A stretch of DNA of 64,000 bases from Paenibacillus sp. LS1 (GTDB taxonomy: Bacteria > Bacillota > Bacilli > Paenibacillales > Paenibacillaceae), in contig NZ_JAPDOE010000002.1 in the NCBI RefSeq assembly GCF_026013365.1, positions 1,116,001-1,180,000 on the forward strand, read 5' to 3'. How positions within the stretch are numbered: the first letter of the stretch is position 1; the number at the start of each line of letters is the position of its first letter. This document shows positions 17,364 through 25,293 of the stretch, in pieces. A program made the position numbers and the translations under genes. Under the pieces are notes generated by a model. It was not told where the DNA came from, did not search any database, and worked only from the letters and a program-made list of their open reading frames with translations.

Positions 17364-18360
17364 CTGCAAGATGCACCATGTCGTTTTTTCGCGGAAAAGT
17401 AAGTGTGACGATTGTGCCCTCGCCAAGAGAAGATTTTACATGAATGTTCATATAAAGCGTCTGGACCACCTGACGAACCAAATATAGTCCCATCCCAGTA
17501 GCTGACCCATTCATTCTGCCTCGGGTAGACGTAAATCCTTTATCAAATATACGCGGCAAATCTTGAGCCTCAATCCCCCGCCCGTGATCCTGAATCATGA
17601 GTATGATGTGTCCATCCTGTTCCCGACTTTCAATGAGAATATCCGATGAATCACTATACTTCACCGCATTGCTCAACAACTGCCGGAGGATGAAGCCTAA
17701 CCATTTGCTGTCTGTCAGCACGTGAGTAGCCGTGAGGGAGACATCGAAGCCAATGCCTTTGGAAATGCACCACGATTTCAGTGCTCGTATCTCGCTATTC
17801 AATACCGGTTCAAGTTCGGTCTCTTCGATGAACAGATCATTATGAATGAACGGAATACGCTTCTGATGAAGCTGCTGATCCAGCAACTGATGAATTCGTA
17901 ACCATTCATATGTCATTTGATTCTGTAGCTTATCATCTGGCAAGCGCTCGATCATCAGTTGCAACGCAGTCAGTGGGGTCTTCACCTCATGAATCCAGGA
18001 CAACATCTCATCCTTCTCCTGTTCCAAAGCGATAAAATGATGTGACGACTCCTTACGATACCGCTCCGACTGGGAGGTAATAGCCTCGTGTACGATGAGT
18101 TCATAGGGACTCTCGGCGATCTCAAGCTCTCCAAGATCATAGGTATGATCCCAAGTGTTCAACTTTTTATAAAAGCGGGTTTCTTTCAGGTATCTCGCCC
18201 AGATAAAAACAAGGCATACCATTACATTCAATCCTACGATATACATCACAGATTGAAATGGAATGGACGAGTCCAGGTAGGCCACCAATAAGATAATGAG
18301 CTGCATGCTTACCAACAGCCATAACCAGCTAGCCTTTTCCCGTATGTATTTGCCGATCAT
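17356..18360 (-). CDS. BceS-type intramembrane-sensing histidine kinase
   Basis: The 334-residue kinase has two N-terminal helices (about 13-31 and 36-56) with only a few residues between them, so it has no extracellular sensor and probably reads the state of the BceAB transporter. The phospho-acceptor is His in HEVKTPLTAL (about 121-130). Catalytic boxes are N (LRQLLSNAVKYSDSS), G1 (IQDHGRGIEAQDLPRIFDKG) and G2 (GMGLYLVRQVV). ATGA overlap with the regulator gene shows translational coupling. Confidence 0.93.
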   Translation of the reverse strand: MIGKYIREKASWLWLLVSMQLIILLVAYLDSSIPFQSVMYIVGLNVMVCLVFIWARYLKETRFYKKLNTWDHTYDLGELEIAESPYELIVHEAITSQSERYRKESSHHFIALEQEKDEMLSWIHEVKTPLTALQLMIERLPDDKLQNQMTYEWLRIHQLLDQQLHQKRIPFIHNDLFIEETELEPVLNSEIRALKSWCISKGIGFDVSLTATHVLTDSKWLGFILRQLLSNAVKYSDSSDILIESREQDGHIILMIQDHGRGIEAQDLPRIFDKGFTSTRGRMNGSATGMGLYLVRQVVQTLYMNIHVKSSLGEGTIVTLTFPRKNDMVHLAGM

Positions 18361-19046
18361 GCTTCCGCCTCTTCCGTTGCCATGTAGCCCTGACCTACTT
18401 TGGTTTCAATGTAACCGTCCAGTCCAAGGGGTTCAAGTTTCTTCCGTAACCGGTTAACGTTTACCGTGAGTGTATTGTCACTCACGAAATGCTCATGATC
18501 CCACAAGCTCCGGATGAGATCCTCACGGGTAACAATCTGATTTTTGTGCTCGACCAGCACTTTAAGGATGAACATCTCATTTTTGGTTAACAGGATGGAT
18601 TCATCCCCACAGGTCAACGTATTTTTCACATATTCAATAGCCGCACCGCGCCAGGTTCGGAGTTCAATATGCTCTGTATTATAGTTGTACACCCTCCGCA
18701 AAGTCGCTTGGATCTTGGCAATCAATACATCGAAATGAAAAGGCTTCTGGATAAAATCATCTGCACCCAAATGCATGGACATGACCATATCCGCAGGATG
18801 ATCCCGTGAGGACAAAAAGATAATCGGCACATTGGAGTGCGAACGAATAATCCGGCACCAGTGAAACCCGTCATATTGGGGCAACTGAATATCAATAATG
18901 ACCAGTTGCGGCTGAATCACGCTGTACTCCTGCAATACCTTGCCAAAGTCCTGCACACCATACACGTCATACGACCACTGGGTTAAGCGTTCCTTGATTT
19001 CACTGAATAACGATTCGTCATCTTCAATGAGCATAATTTTAAACAA
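18357..19046 (-). CDS. BceR-type response regulator (OmpR/PhoB family)
   Basis: The 229-residue protein has a receiver domain (acidic pair IEDDES, phospho-Asp in LVIIDIQLPQYDG at about 53, Lys in FIQKPFHFD) and a winged-helix domain at about 130-225 (TREDLIRSLWDHE, LTVNVNRLRKKLE). The start is TTG, with GGTGAAG upstream; the next ATG would cut into the first strand. Partner of the kinase that overlaps it. Expected target is the BceAB-like operon through the palindrome at 17340. Confidence 0.93.
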   Translation of the reverse strand: MFKIMLIEDDESLFSEIKERLTQWSYDVYGVQDFGKVLQEYSVIQPQLVIIDIQLPQYDGFHWCRIIRSHSNVPIIFLSSRDHPADMVMSMHLGADDFIQKPFHFDVLIAKIQATLRRVYNYNTEHIELRTWRGAAIEYVKNTLTCGDESILLTKNEMFILKVLVEHKNQIVTREDLIRSLWDHEHFVSDNTLTVNVNRLRKKLEPLGLDGYIETKVGQGYMATEEAEA

Positions 19047-19231
19047 GAGACTTCACCACGTTTCTGATCTTCTAAGGTTGAAAAAGGTAATTAGACTCCG
19101 TTGTTGCAGGATCATCTTTACCGTTACAAATCGTACTTCCGATCGCTGATTCCAGTGTACAGGGAAGTTGGGCTTATATCAAAAAGTATGCATACTTCGT
19201 AAAGAAAAAGATCCGAAATACATATATCATG

Positions 19232-20002
19232 TTATCTCTCAATGGTGTGCATAACATGGCTTGCATCACTGTGTGCGTCCATATGCTCGATCAACTGCAT
19301 CGCTACGTCTCGTGGCGACCTTAATTGTCCCGCTTCATATACTTGATTGAACACACCAGCAAGGGCAAATTCCTCTGCACTTTTGCCTCGTGCAACAGCC
19401 TGTAATTCCGTATCAACCATCCCCGGATCAAAAGCAATAATCTCAACAGGGTTCTGTTTGCCCGTTTGTTCCAAAGATACGCATTGGGTAAACATGTTCA
19501 TGCCTGCCTTGGATGTACAGTACACTGCCATTGAAGGCGCAGGATAACTCCCCGAACCCGATGAGAGATTGACAATTTTACGCCTGGCGGACAGGTGATT
19601 CGTTTGTTGAATAAAAGATGAACTCAATATCATTGGCGCTGCGAGACTGATGTTAAGACTTTGACTTATCTCTGCCGCACTGCACTGATCGACAGGTTTT
19701 AGAGGCTCTAGCATCGCTGCGTTATTAATGAGTCCAATGAAATCGGCTTCCTGAGACGGAATTTGGCTCAATACACGTGTAATCAAATCATCAATCCCAG
19801 TCAGGTCGGCAAGATCATACTGAACATGGTGGTAACGCCCGCTCCATTCCTCGCCTGATTCCAACAGATCCGAACCCGCGCGTGAAATACCGTAAACGTA
19901 ATCCCCCTTAGCCAATAATAACTCTGCAAGTTGTAAACCGATCCCTTTGGATGTGCCTGTAATGATAAAGTGTCTTTTTCCTGTTCCTGTTCCTGTTCCC
20001 AT
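19232..20002 (-). CDS. SDR-family oxidoreductase (YueD/sepiapterin-reductase-like)
   Basis: The 256-residue NAD(P)H enzyme has the Rossmann motif TGTSKGIGLQLA (about 15-26), NNAAMLEPL and the catalytic set Ser (NLSSGSGS), Tyr and Lys (YCTSKAG). FDPGMVDTELQ follows. The overall type resembles short SDRs such as benzil or sepiapterin reductase. The N-terminus is MGTGTGTGKRHFIIT, made by a GGAACA tandem repeat. The ribosome site GGAGG lies about 14 nt before the ATG, rather far. Single gene; substrate unknown. Confidence 0.9.
   Translation of the reverse strand: MGTGTGTGKRHFIITGTSKGIGLQLAELLLAKGDYVYGISRAGSDLLESGEEWSGRYHHVQYDLADLTGIDDLITRVLSQIPSQEADFIGLINNAAMLEPLKPVDQCSAAEISQSLNISLAAPMILSSSFIQQTNHLSARRKIVNLSSGSGSYPAPSMAVYCTSKAGMNMFTQCVSLEQTGKQNPVEIIAFDPGMVDTELQAVARGKSAEEFALAGVFNQVYEAGQLRSPRDVAMQLIEHMDAHSDASHVMHTIER
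19982..19999 (-). repeat. GGAACA hexanucleotide tandem repeat (3 units) at SDR N-terminus
   Basis: Three perfect GGAACA units directly follow the ATG and encode (Gly-Thr)3. Being six bases long, copy-number change keeps the frame and would only lengthen the N-terminal tail. Confidence 0.8.
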
Positions 20003-20050
20003 TAAGATACCACACCTCCTCTATTTCCAATGCATGTTATTCCACTACTC

Positions 20051-20770
20051 TTAGGAGTTTTTCTTTCTCCACAACGTGGCCCACAGAAAAGGTACACCAA
20101 AACACGGTTCATGCTGCTCCATCGCCTTCATCGCACGGAACTCGACACTTTCGAAGCCATCTTCCAGCATGTAGCGAAGCTTCTCCTCCGTGAATGCAAG
20201 ACCACCTCGCATCGACTTCTCTTGATACACCTGCCAATCATTCATAACGGTCTCCGGCCCACCAATATCGCCAAAACCCGGAGCAAAACAAGTCATTCCA
20301 AAATATCCTCCTGGACGGAGTGCATTGTGGATCATTTCTATGTAAGGAATGCGCTGATGTGGTAACAGATGATGCAGACAACCCGAGTCGTAGACAAGAT
20401 CATATTCTTGCTCTGGTGCCAATTCGAACACAGATTGGCATTCAAAATGCACATCCAGTTGCTCTTCTGCCGCCCTCTCCTTAGCCCAGGCAATAGCTGT
20501 CTCCGAAAGATCATAAGCATCTACCTGATACCCTTGGCGAGTTAAATACAATGCATTTCTACCTGGGCCACAACCCAGTTCCAGTGCCTTGCCGCCGCTC
20601 AGCACACCTGTGTTCACATGCGCTACCAGGTTTTCATCCGGTTTGTTTGGGAAAAAGGGTATTGGTCTGTTCCGATCCTCATAGAAAGGCTCCCAAAACT
20701 GCTTGGCAGATCTGAAGTCGGCATCGAGCATATCATACAGATCCTGTACACTTTTAATCGTCTTTTCCAC
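20051..20770 (-). CDS. Class I SAM-dependent methyltransferase
   Basis: A GTG at 20770 is chosen as start because AAGGAGG lies 9 nt before it; an ATG 51 bp upstream has no site. The 239-residue product has the SAM-binding loop ALELGCGPGRNALYL (about 62-76), VDAYDLSETAIAWAKERA for motif II, and EYDLVYDSGCLHHLLPHQR. The HHL motif and GYFGMTCFAPGFGDIGG suggest a thiopurine/tellurite-type small-molecule methyltransferase; substrate unproven. A single gene 48 bp downstream of which lies the SDR start. Confidence 0.9.
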   Translation of the reverse strand: MEKTIKSVQDLYDMLDADFRSAKQFWEPFYEDRNRPIPFFPNKPDENLVAHVNTGVLSGGKALELGCGPGRNALYLTRQGYQVDAYDLSETAIAWAKERAAEEQLDVHFECQSVFELAPEQEYDLVYDSGCLHHLLPHQRIPYIEMIHNALRPGGYFGMTCFAPGFGDIGGPETVMNDWQVYQEKSMRGGLAFTEEKLRYMLEDGFESVEFRAMKAMEQHEPCFGVPFLWATLWRKKNS

Positions 20771-20935
20771 AACCACATTCCTCCTTAAATTCCCGTTCCA
20801 CTCCTCATTTTCCGCTATCAAATTCTTGTTATTTTCATTAAATTATCCACACTCTATTATAACATTTTTACCCAGTAGTTCTCTATTTTTCTTGTGTTTT
20901 ATATTCGAAAACATAAGCTTTTTCCCAACAAAAAA

Positions 20936-20958
20936 CGACCGACATGGAATGTCGATCG
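20936..20958 (-). terminator. Intrinsic terminator
   Basis: CGATCGACAT-TCC-ATGTCGGTCG then TTTTTT in the leftward direction, 30 bp after the VOC gene. Confidence 0.88.
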
Positions 20959-20987
20959 CTTGCAATAGTGCTGTTTTAAGTTGTAAT

Positions 20988-21371
20988 TTACTTCGCCCGT
21001 TCCAGTACAGCAAAGTAATTTCCTTCGTTATCGGCAAAGTTGAAGACACGCCCCGTTGGCATCTCGACAATCTCTCCAACCGTTACATGTTTACTAGACA
21101 AGTCGGCATATAATTGATCCAAATTTTCGGTGAAGAACATTAACGAAGGTGTGCCCAGATTTACACCCGCCGACATCCGCTCCACAAATGCCTTGTCATG
21201 AAGAATAATGCTCGTCTGCGAATTTGGGGTAGGCGCAATCTCAATCCATCTCATACCCTCGTCAAGGTTTACTTCATCCACAATATGGAACCCCGCAATT
21301 TCCGTCCAAAATGCCAATGATTCATCCTGATTGTTGACATACAACATAATCTGGCCGACTTTGCTAAACAT
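20988..21371 (-). CDS. VOC-family (glyoxalase-fold) protein
   Basis: The 127-residue protein is two beta-alpha-beta-beta-beta halves: IMLYVNNQDESLAFWTEIAG at the start and LMFFTENLDQLYADLSSK in the second half, closing with FNFADNEGNYFAVLE. Such proteins bind a metal or small ligand (lyases, dioxygenases, resistance proteins). The function cannot be fixed. AGGAG precedes the ATG and a terminator follows, so it is monocistronic. Confidence 0.9.
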   Translation of the reverse strand: MFSKVGQIMLYVNNQDESLAFWTEIAGFHIVDEVNLDEGMRWIEIAPTPNSQTSIILHDKAFVERMSAGVNLGTPSLMFFTENLDQLYADLSSKHVTVGEIVEMPTGRVFNFADNEGNYFAVLERAK

Positions 21372-21499
21372 GCATCCTTCACTCCTCTAATCATCTAATC
21401 TCTCAACATCCTACTTATCATTCCTCAAATTCCAATAGAGTATAACATGCAGGATAGCTTTTTTATCATCTTTCTTTGGTAACTAAGAACACATTACAC

Positions 21500-22018
21500 T
21501 TATTGCGTGGCTCTTAACTTCTTCGTAAGATAAAGTACAACATCGTCGTCCATAATCGTTTCTTCACCCGGCTGAATGTAATGATCAAGTTTGTGTACAC
21601 CGTGACCGTCTGGTATGTACCCGCGATGGGCATATAGAACTTGCGCTTTGCCATAATCGGAAAACACACCTACACCAATGCCTGCTACATCCGTTCGTTC
21701 CAGAATAACTTCCTCTGCTCGGTCCATCAACCGTGAACCAATCCCTTGGCGCTGGTACTTCATCAGCACATTGAAATCGTTGATTTCAGGAATCCCCTGC
21801 TCCTTGAACGCCGGATAATGTGATACCCATAATACATTAACATAACCGGCAAATTCTCCATTGAACTCCGCAACTAGGGTCACACGTTTCCCATTTTGCT
21901 GTTCAGCTAGGTAATGGAAATACTGCTCGGCAGATTTATGCCATCCCTGCGCTTGAAAAGCCTGCGAGATTACAAATGGATCATTCTCATTTAAGAGCCG
22001 TATATGTATATTCGTCAT
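21500..22018 (-). CDS. GNAT N-acetyltransferase
   Basis: The 172-residue protein has FNVLMKYQRQGIGSRLMDRAEE (acetyl-CoA loop RQGIGSRL at about 100-107). It also has GIGVGVFSDYGKAQVLYAHRGYIPDG, which is typical of a GNAT group with an SDYGKAQ motif. It acetylates an unknown small molecule. It lies 34 bp upstream-side of the BstA-like gene but has its own AAGGAG site. Confidence 0.9.
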   Translation of the reverse strand: MTNIHIRLLNENDPFVISQAFQAQGWHKSAEQYFHYLAEQQNGKRVTLVAEFNGEFAGYVNVLWVSHYPAFKEQGIPEINDFNVLMKYQRQGIGSRLMDRAEEVILERTDVAGIGVGVFSDYGKAQVLYAHRGYIPDGHGVHKLDHYIQPGEETIMDDDVVLYLTKKLRATQ

Positions 22019-22052
22019 GATGCACTCCTTTCATAAGAGGTCTATTGGTTCT

Positions 22053-22577
22053 TTAAATTCCCAGTTTTCCTCTAAGCGATGTGATGTGGGCAACATGGTG
22101 TTTGCCATGCCAAGCATACATACCCAGATTGTAATCCAGTCTCGTCGTTTCTTTCGATGAGGGATGATAGAATTGTTTGGCATAATCTGCATCAGTCAAC
22201 GCGTTTAACAGAAACACCCAGCGACGATGGAGCGCATCCAGAATTTGCAGCGAGAATTCGATATCCAGGTCTCTTGAATCACTCAATTCAGCCCAGCGCT
22301 CTTCATAATAAGGCCGAATCGTAGGTGTATCCTCTGTCAGTGCCAGCTTGAAACGAATCATACTGTTCATATGGCTGTCTGCCATGTGGTGAATCACCTG
22401 TTTGAGCATCCATCCGCCTTCTCGGTACGGCAGACTTAATTGCTCTTCACTCAGTCCCTTTACCGCTTCGCGCGCGCGTTCAGGCAACTCAGCAATATCC
22501 CGAATCCACTGCTCTCTCTGTGCAGGCGTAACCTCGCCCGTGTGTACAAATGGTCCTATCGGAAATCTTTCATCCAT
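22053..22577 (-). CDS. bstA: Bacillithiol S-transferase-like DinB protein (YfiT/BstA)
   Basis: The 174-residue protein begins MDERFPIGPF, the hallmark YPIGPF-like start of YfiT/BstA. It has the DinB four-helix metal site: His in MLKQVIHHMADSHMN (about 63) and the HxxxH of WHGKHHVAHITSLR (about 155-163). Members conjugate bacillithiol to electrophiles and bind a divalent metal. AAGGAGG is 8 nt before the ATG. It fits a bacillithiol-using Firmicute. The symbol rests on motif likeness only. Confidence 0.8.
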   Translation of the reverse strand: MDERFPIGPFVHTGEVTPAQREQWIRDIAELPERAREAVKGLSEEQLSLPYREGGWMLKQVIHHMADSHMNSMIRFKLALTEDTPTIRPYYEERWAELSDSRDLDIEFSLQILDALHRRWVFLLNALTDADYAKQFYHPSSKETTRLDYNLGMYAWHGKHHVAHITSLRGKLGI

Positions 22578-22625
22578 CCATTATTCCTCCTTGTTTGTAT
22601 GATTGAAAATAACTTTAAACAGCAA

Positions 22626-23168
22626 CTACAGTGTATATTCCATAAGCCAACAGTCTTGCATCTGTCCTTCATGCTGCTCATGTTTCTCTAACAGTTTAAT
22701 CTTTTGGAAACCACATTTCTCATAACAGGATATCGCTCGCAAGTTCCAGGATTGAGGGTCCATAACCACTTTACGGGCTTGTTTTTCATTAATCAGAAAA
22801 TTAAGCATGGATTGCACCAACTGTGTACCTATACCTTTATTCCAGTAATCTACCTCTCCAATAAACTGGTCCGTTCCATAGATGATTTCATCCGTGTCTC
22901 CATAACCATACTCCGTTCGTTCCTCTTCCTCAAGCTCATAGAACTGAATGTATCCAATCGGACTTCCTCCATACTCCACGATACAACGAGTAGCATTATC
23001 ATCCTGATTGTAAAAATGTTCTCTTACCCGTTCCAGATCATGCGGCCGATCACGGCCTTCATAGTATTGAAGGACTTTCGGGTCAGTCAGCCACTTCACC
23101 AGATGGTGTTCATTTTCAATTTCCAAAAAACGTACGGTGATTTCATTTGATTCATATACATTATTCAC
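22626..23168 (-). CDS. GNAT acetyltransferase, AAC(6')-like
   Basis: The 180-residue protein begins at a GTG that overlaps the preceding gene's stop (GTGA). It resembles the AAC(6') aminoglycoside-type group: VKWLTDPKVLQYYEGRDRPH, then FIGEVDYWNKGIGTQLVQSM (acetyl-CoA loop) and VVMDPQSWNLRAISCYEKCG near the end. Similar chromosomal genes are common in Bacillales, and aminoglycoside resistance must not be assumed. Confidence 0.88.
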   Translation of the reverse strand: MNNVYESNEITVRFLEIENEHHLVKWLTDPKVLQYYEGRDRPHDLERVREHFYNQDDNATRCIVEYGGSPIGYIQFYELEEEERTEYGYGDTDEIIYGTDQFIGEVDYWNKGIGTQLVQSMLNFLINEKQARKVVMDPQSWNLRAISCYEKCGFQKIKLLEKHEQHEGQMQDCWLMEYTL

Positions 23169-23707
23169 TCTGCATACTCCTTAATGATTTCAAGCGGAGT
23201 TCCCGAGACCCAACTCAGGTCCTTGCCCAGAACATTTTCTTTATGAACATAATAGATCATGGGATGCTGAATAAGTTCTGCTTTCTCATCCAAAGGATGA
23301 ATGGTAAAACGCATCTTGTACGTGCCCGCTGCATCAGGTATGGAGAACCCTGAAAATTCAGTCATTGCCGTGGCTGACTGCCTCTGTAACGCTTGACGAA
23401 GAATTCCTTCCATTGCACCCGTACTGCCGACGGAAACAGGTTGAATAAATCGGTTGTCCTTTTTATCACTAAACGATATTGAACCCCAGCCAGGCACAAC
23501 GGGATATACAGTATGCTGACTCTTATCTTCTTTTCTGCGTGTAATAGATAATTGCACCTCGTATTTCTCCGAAGCGGTCTGCCGAATCGTGCCCTTTAAG
23601 CTAACATCCTGCTCTGTAACGCTCGGGGTCAAATTATTATATACAATGAAAGTTGCTACAATAACAATCGCAATGCCAGTTAGCCAACATATTGTACTTC
23701 TACGCAT
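23165..23707 (-). CDS. Membrane-anchored protein of unknown function
   Basis: The 180-residue product has one N-terminal helix (about 6-25) and an extracellular beta-rich part (QDVSLKGTIRQTASEKYEVQ, GTYKMRFTIHPLDEKAELIQ). No family was recognised. It overlaps the AAC(6')-like gene and is co-translated with it. It lies 18 bp after the cupin gene, so the three form one unit. Confidence 0.75.
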   Translation of the reverse strand: MRRSTICWLTGIAIVIVATFIVYNNLTPSVTEQDVSLKGTIRQTASEKYEVQLSITRRKEDKSQHTVYPVVPGWGSISFSDKKDNRFIQPVSVGSTGAMEGILRQALQRQSATAMTEFSGFSIPDAAGTYKMRFTIHPLDEKAELIQHPMIYYVHKENVLGKDLSWVSGTPLEIIKEYAE

Positions 23708-23725
23708 GTATTTAACCCCCCAAGA

Positions 23726-24166
23726 TTATCCGTAAGTTTGAAGCAATTCGCTCTCCATTAATGTTTGTGTAACGCAGTCTAATTCCGGAGAAGCAGACCA
23801 ATCACTATGTGTATTCAACCCATATTTAATTGTATGGATAACGCTATTGGCTGACATATATACATTGTGATGAACTCTCGGCTGGACAACGATGTGCTCT
23901 CCTTCACGCATCACTTGAATCGAAAGCATCTGATCTTCTCCATAACTGGCATAAGCAATCCATCCGGATTGCACAACATAAAACTCCGTTAGTTTGATAT
24001 GTACATGACTGTTTTGCCATGCTCCCTGGGCTGAAGCAACGGTTCTACAATAATAACTGCCGTCTTCTGCTATCATTTTATATTTCTGTTCCCCGTTCGC
24101 CATCTTTTCAGAGATAGTTTTGACACCAGTCTCACCATGTTCCTGTTCTGAAAATTCTGTGTTCAC
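23726..24166 (-). CDS. Cupin-fold protein
   Basis: The 146-residue protein shows cupin motif 1 as HVHIKLTEFYVVQSG (HxH-x4-E-x6-G, about 55-69) and motif 2 as GEHIVVQPRVHHN (about 88-100). Metal ligands His, His, Glu and His are all present, so a metal-binding small-molecule enzyme or binder is likely. The start is GTG, with AAGGAG 10 nt upstream. It heads the unit with the membrane protein and GNAT genes. Confidence 0.8.
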   Translation of the reverse strand: MNTEFSEQEHGETGVKTISEKMANGEQKYKMIAEDGSYYCRTVASAQGAWQNSHVHIKLTEFYVVQSGWIAYASYGEDQMLSIQVMREGEHIVVQPRVHHNVYMSANSVIHTIKYGLNTHSDWSASPELDCVTQTLMESELLQTYG

Positions 24167-24264
24167 TCGGCTTCAGCTCCTTACAAAAAATCCCTTCTTC
24201 CAAACCATTCGACATAGGTAAGTCGATTCTCCTGTTTTGATAGGGTTATATCTTTACTAAAATT

Positions 24265-24291
24265 TGAAACGCTTCTCTTCCAGTTTCCGTA
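24265..24291 (+). promoter_or_regulatory. ECF (SigW-type) promoter of spo0M
   Basis: TGAAAC (24265-24270), 17-bp spacer, CGTA (24288-24291). This matches the extracytoplasmic-stress sigma consensus TGAAAC-N16/17-CGTA. It lies about 60 bp upstream of the spo0M start. In B. subtilis spo0M belongs to the SigW regulon, which supports the call. Confidence 0.7.
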
Positions 24292-24351
24292 TTAAGGTCG
24301 AAGTCGTATTTATCCCCAAATAGTAAACCATCTGATCTGGAGGTTGAGCGC

Positions 24352-25125
24352 ATGTCATTTTTCAAGAAAATGTTAGCCAGTGTAGGTGTTGGAGCAGCCA
24401 AAGTAAATACAGAATTGCATACACCAGAGGTCACGCCTGGAGGAATCATCTCAGGGGTTGTGTACATTGAAGGTGGAGATGTGGAACAGAATGTAGATCG
24501 AATCTATCTTTCAATCAAAACCCATTACATACGGGAGCGCGATGATCGCAAAGTAAAAGAAACAGCTGTTATAGCCAAATATTTGCTCACCGAAGGATTT
24601 ACATTGCAGCCTGGAGCCAAATTGGAGAAAGACTTCTCATTTGACCTGCCAGAAAATTTGCCTATTACACTACATCGTGCAGAAGTATGGGTAGAAACGG
24701 GCCTCGATATCTCAAGCGCCGTGGACCCATCCGACCGGGACAGATTGCATGTTGTGCCTAGCAAAGACATGAACACCGTGCTCGATGCAATTGATATCCT
24801 TGGCTTCAAGCTGCGTGAAGTAACCAATGACTATGCGCCGAAGCTGGGCGGCAATCTGCCATTTGTGCAGGAATTCGAATTTGTGCCAACGAGCAAGTTC
24901 CGTGGGCATCTGGATGAACTGGAAGTGCTGTTCTATCCGATGGGGGATTCACTGGAACTGTTATTACAGATCGATCGCCGCGCTCGTGGACTCAGTGGAA
25001 TATTCTCTGAAGCGATGGGAACGGATGAGAGCTTCGTCCGCCTGCATCTGTATGAAAGACACCTGGAGCGGGGTCCGCATTCTGTCGCTCAAGGACTGGA
25101 AGAAGTCATTTCCAAACATATCTAA
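24352..25125 (+). CDS. spo0M: Sporulation-control protein Spo0M
   Basis: The 257-residue arrestin-fold protein starts MSFFKKMLASVGVGAAKVNT and continues with TPGGIISGVVYIEGGDVEQ, as in Spo0M. A C-terminal part (LGGNLPFVQEFEFVPTSKF, HLDELEVLFYP) completes the usual length. It acts in the cytoplasm, influencing sporulation onset and cell-envelope processes. TGGAGGT precedes the ATG, an ECF-type promoter lies upstream and a strong terminator follows, so it is a single-gene stress-driven unit. Confidence 0.93.
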   Translation: MSFFKKMLASVGVGAAKVNTELHTPEVTPGGIISGVVYIEGGDVEQNVDRIYLSIKTHYIRERDDRKVKETAVIAKYLLTEGFTLQPGAKLEKDFSFDLPENLPITLHRAEVWVETGLDISSAVDPSDRDRLHVVPSKDMNTVLDAIDILGFKLREVTNDYAPKLGGNLPFVQEFEFVPTSKFRGHLDELEVLFYPMGDSLELLLQIDRRARGLSGIFSEAMGTDESFVRLHLYERHLERGPHSVAQGLEEVISKHI

Positions 25126-25147
25126 TCTATAGTTTGTGTAAACGAAT

Positions 25148-25191
25148 AAAAACCGTCCTCTATCAGACAAATCTGATGAAGGACGGTTTTT
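25148..25191. terminator. Strong intrinsic terminator after spo0M
   Basis: AAAAACCGTCC pairs with GGACGGTTTTT, with an inner ATCAGA/TCTGAT hairpin. A- and T-runs flank both sides, so it can stop transcription from either direction. Confidence 0.9.
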
Positions 25192-25268
25192 CCCCTTTCG
25201 AAAAGGGGATCAGAAAAATCCGGGGATAACAGCGATCGGAAGGTTATTCTGTCATCGGAGTGTCAGTG
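25184..25268. repeat. Intergenic repeat, copy B
   Basis: Inverted copy of 10957-11041. It begins within the spo0M terminator, carries the hairpin CCCCTTTCGAAAAGGGG (25192-25208) and the conserved core 25214-25262, and ends just before the PRD-regulator stop. It sits between convergent genes. Confidence 0.85.
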
Positions 25269-25293
25269 GAAGTATCCTTAGTGAACTTATATA

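Noticed and set aside
19139..19150. TTCCGATCGCTG, shared with the intergenic repeat core
   Set aside because: Only 12 bases match and the flanks do not, so it may be chance; not called a third copy.
24246..24467. A 73-codon minus-strand frame over the spo0M promoter
   Set aside because: It overlaps the ECF promoter and the 5' end of spo0M on the opposite strand and has no coding features.
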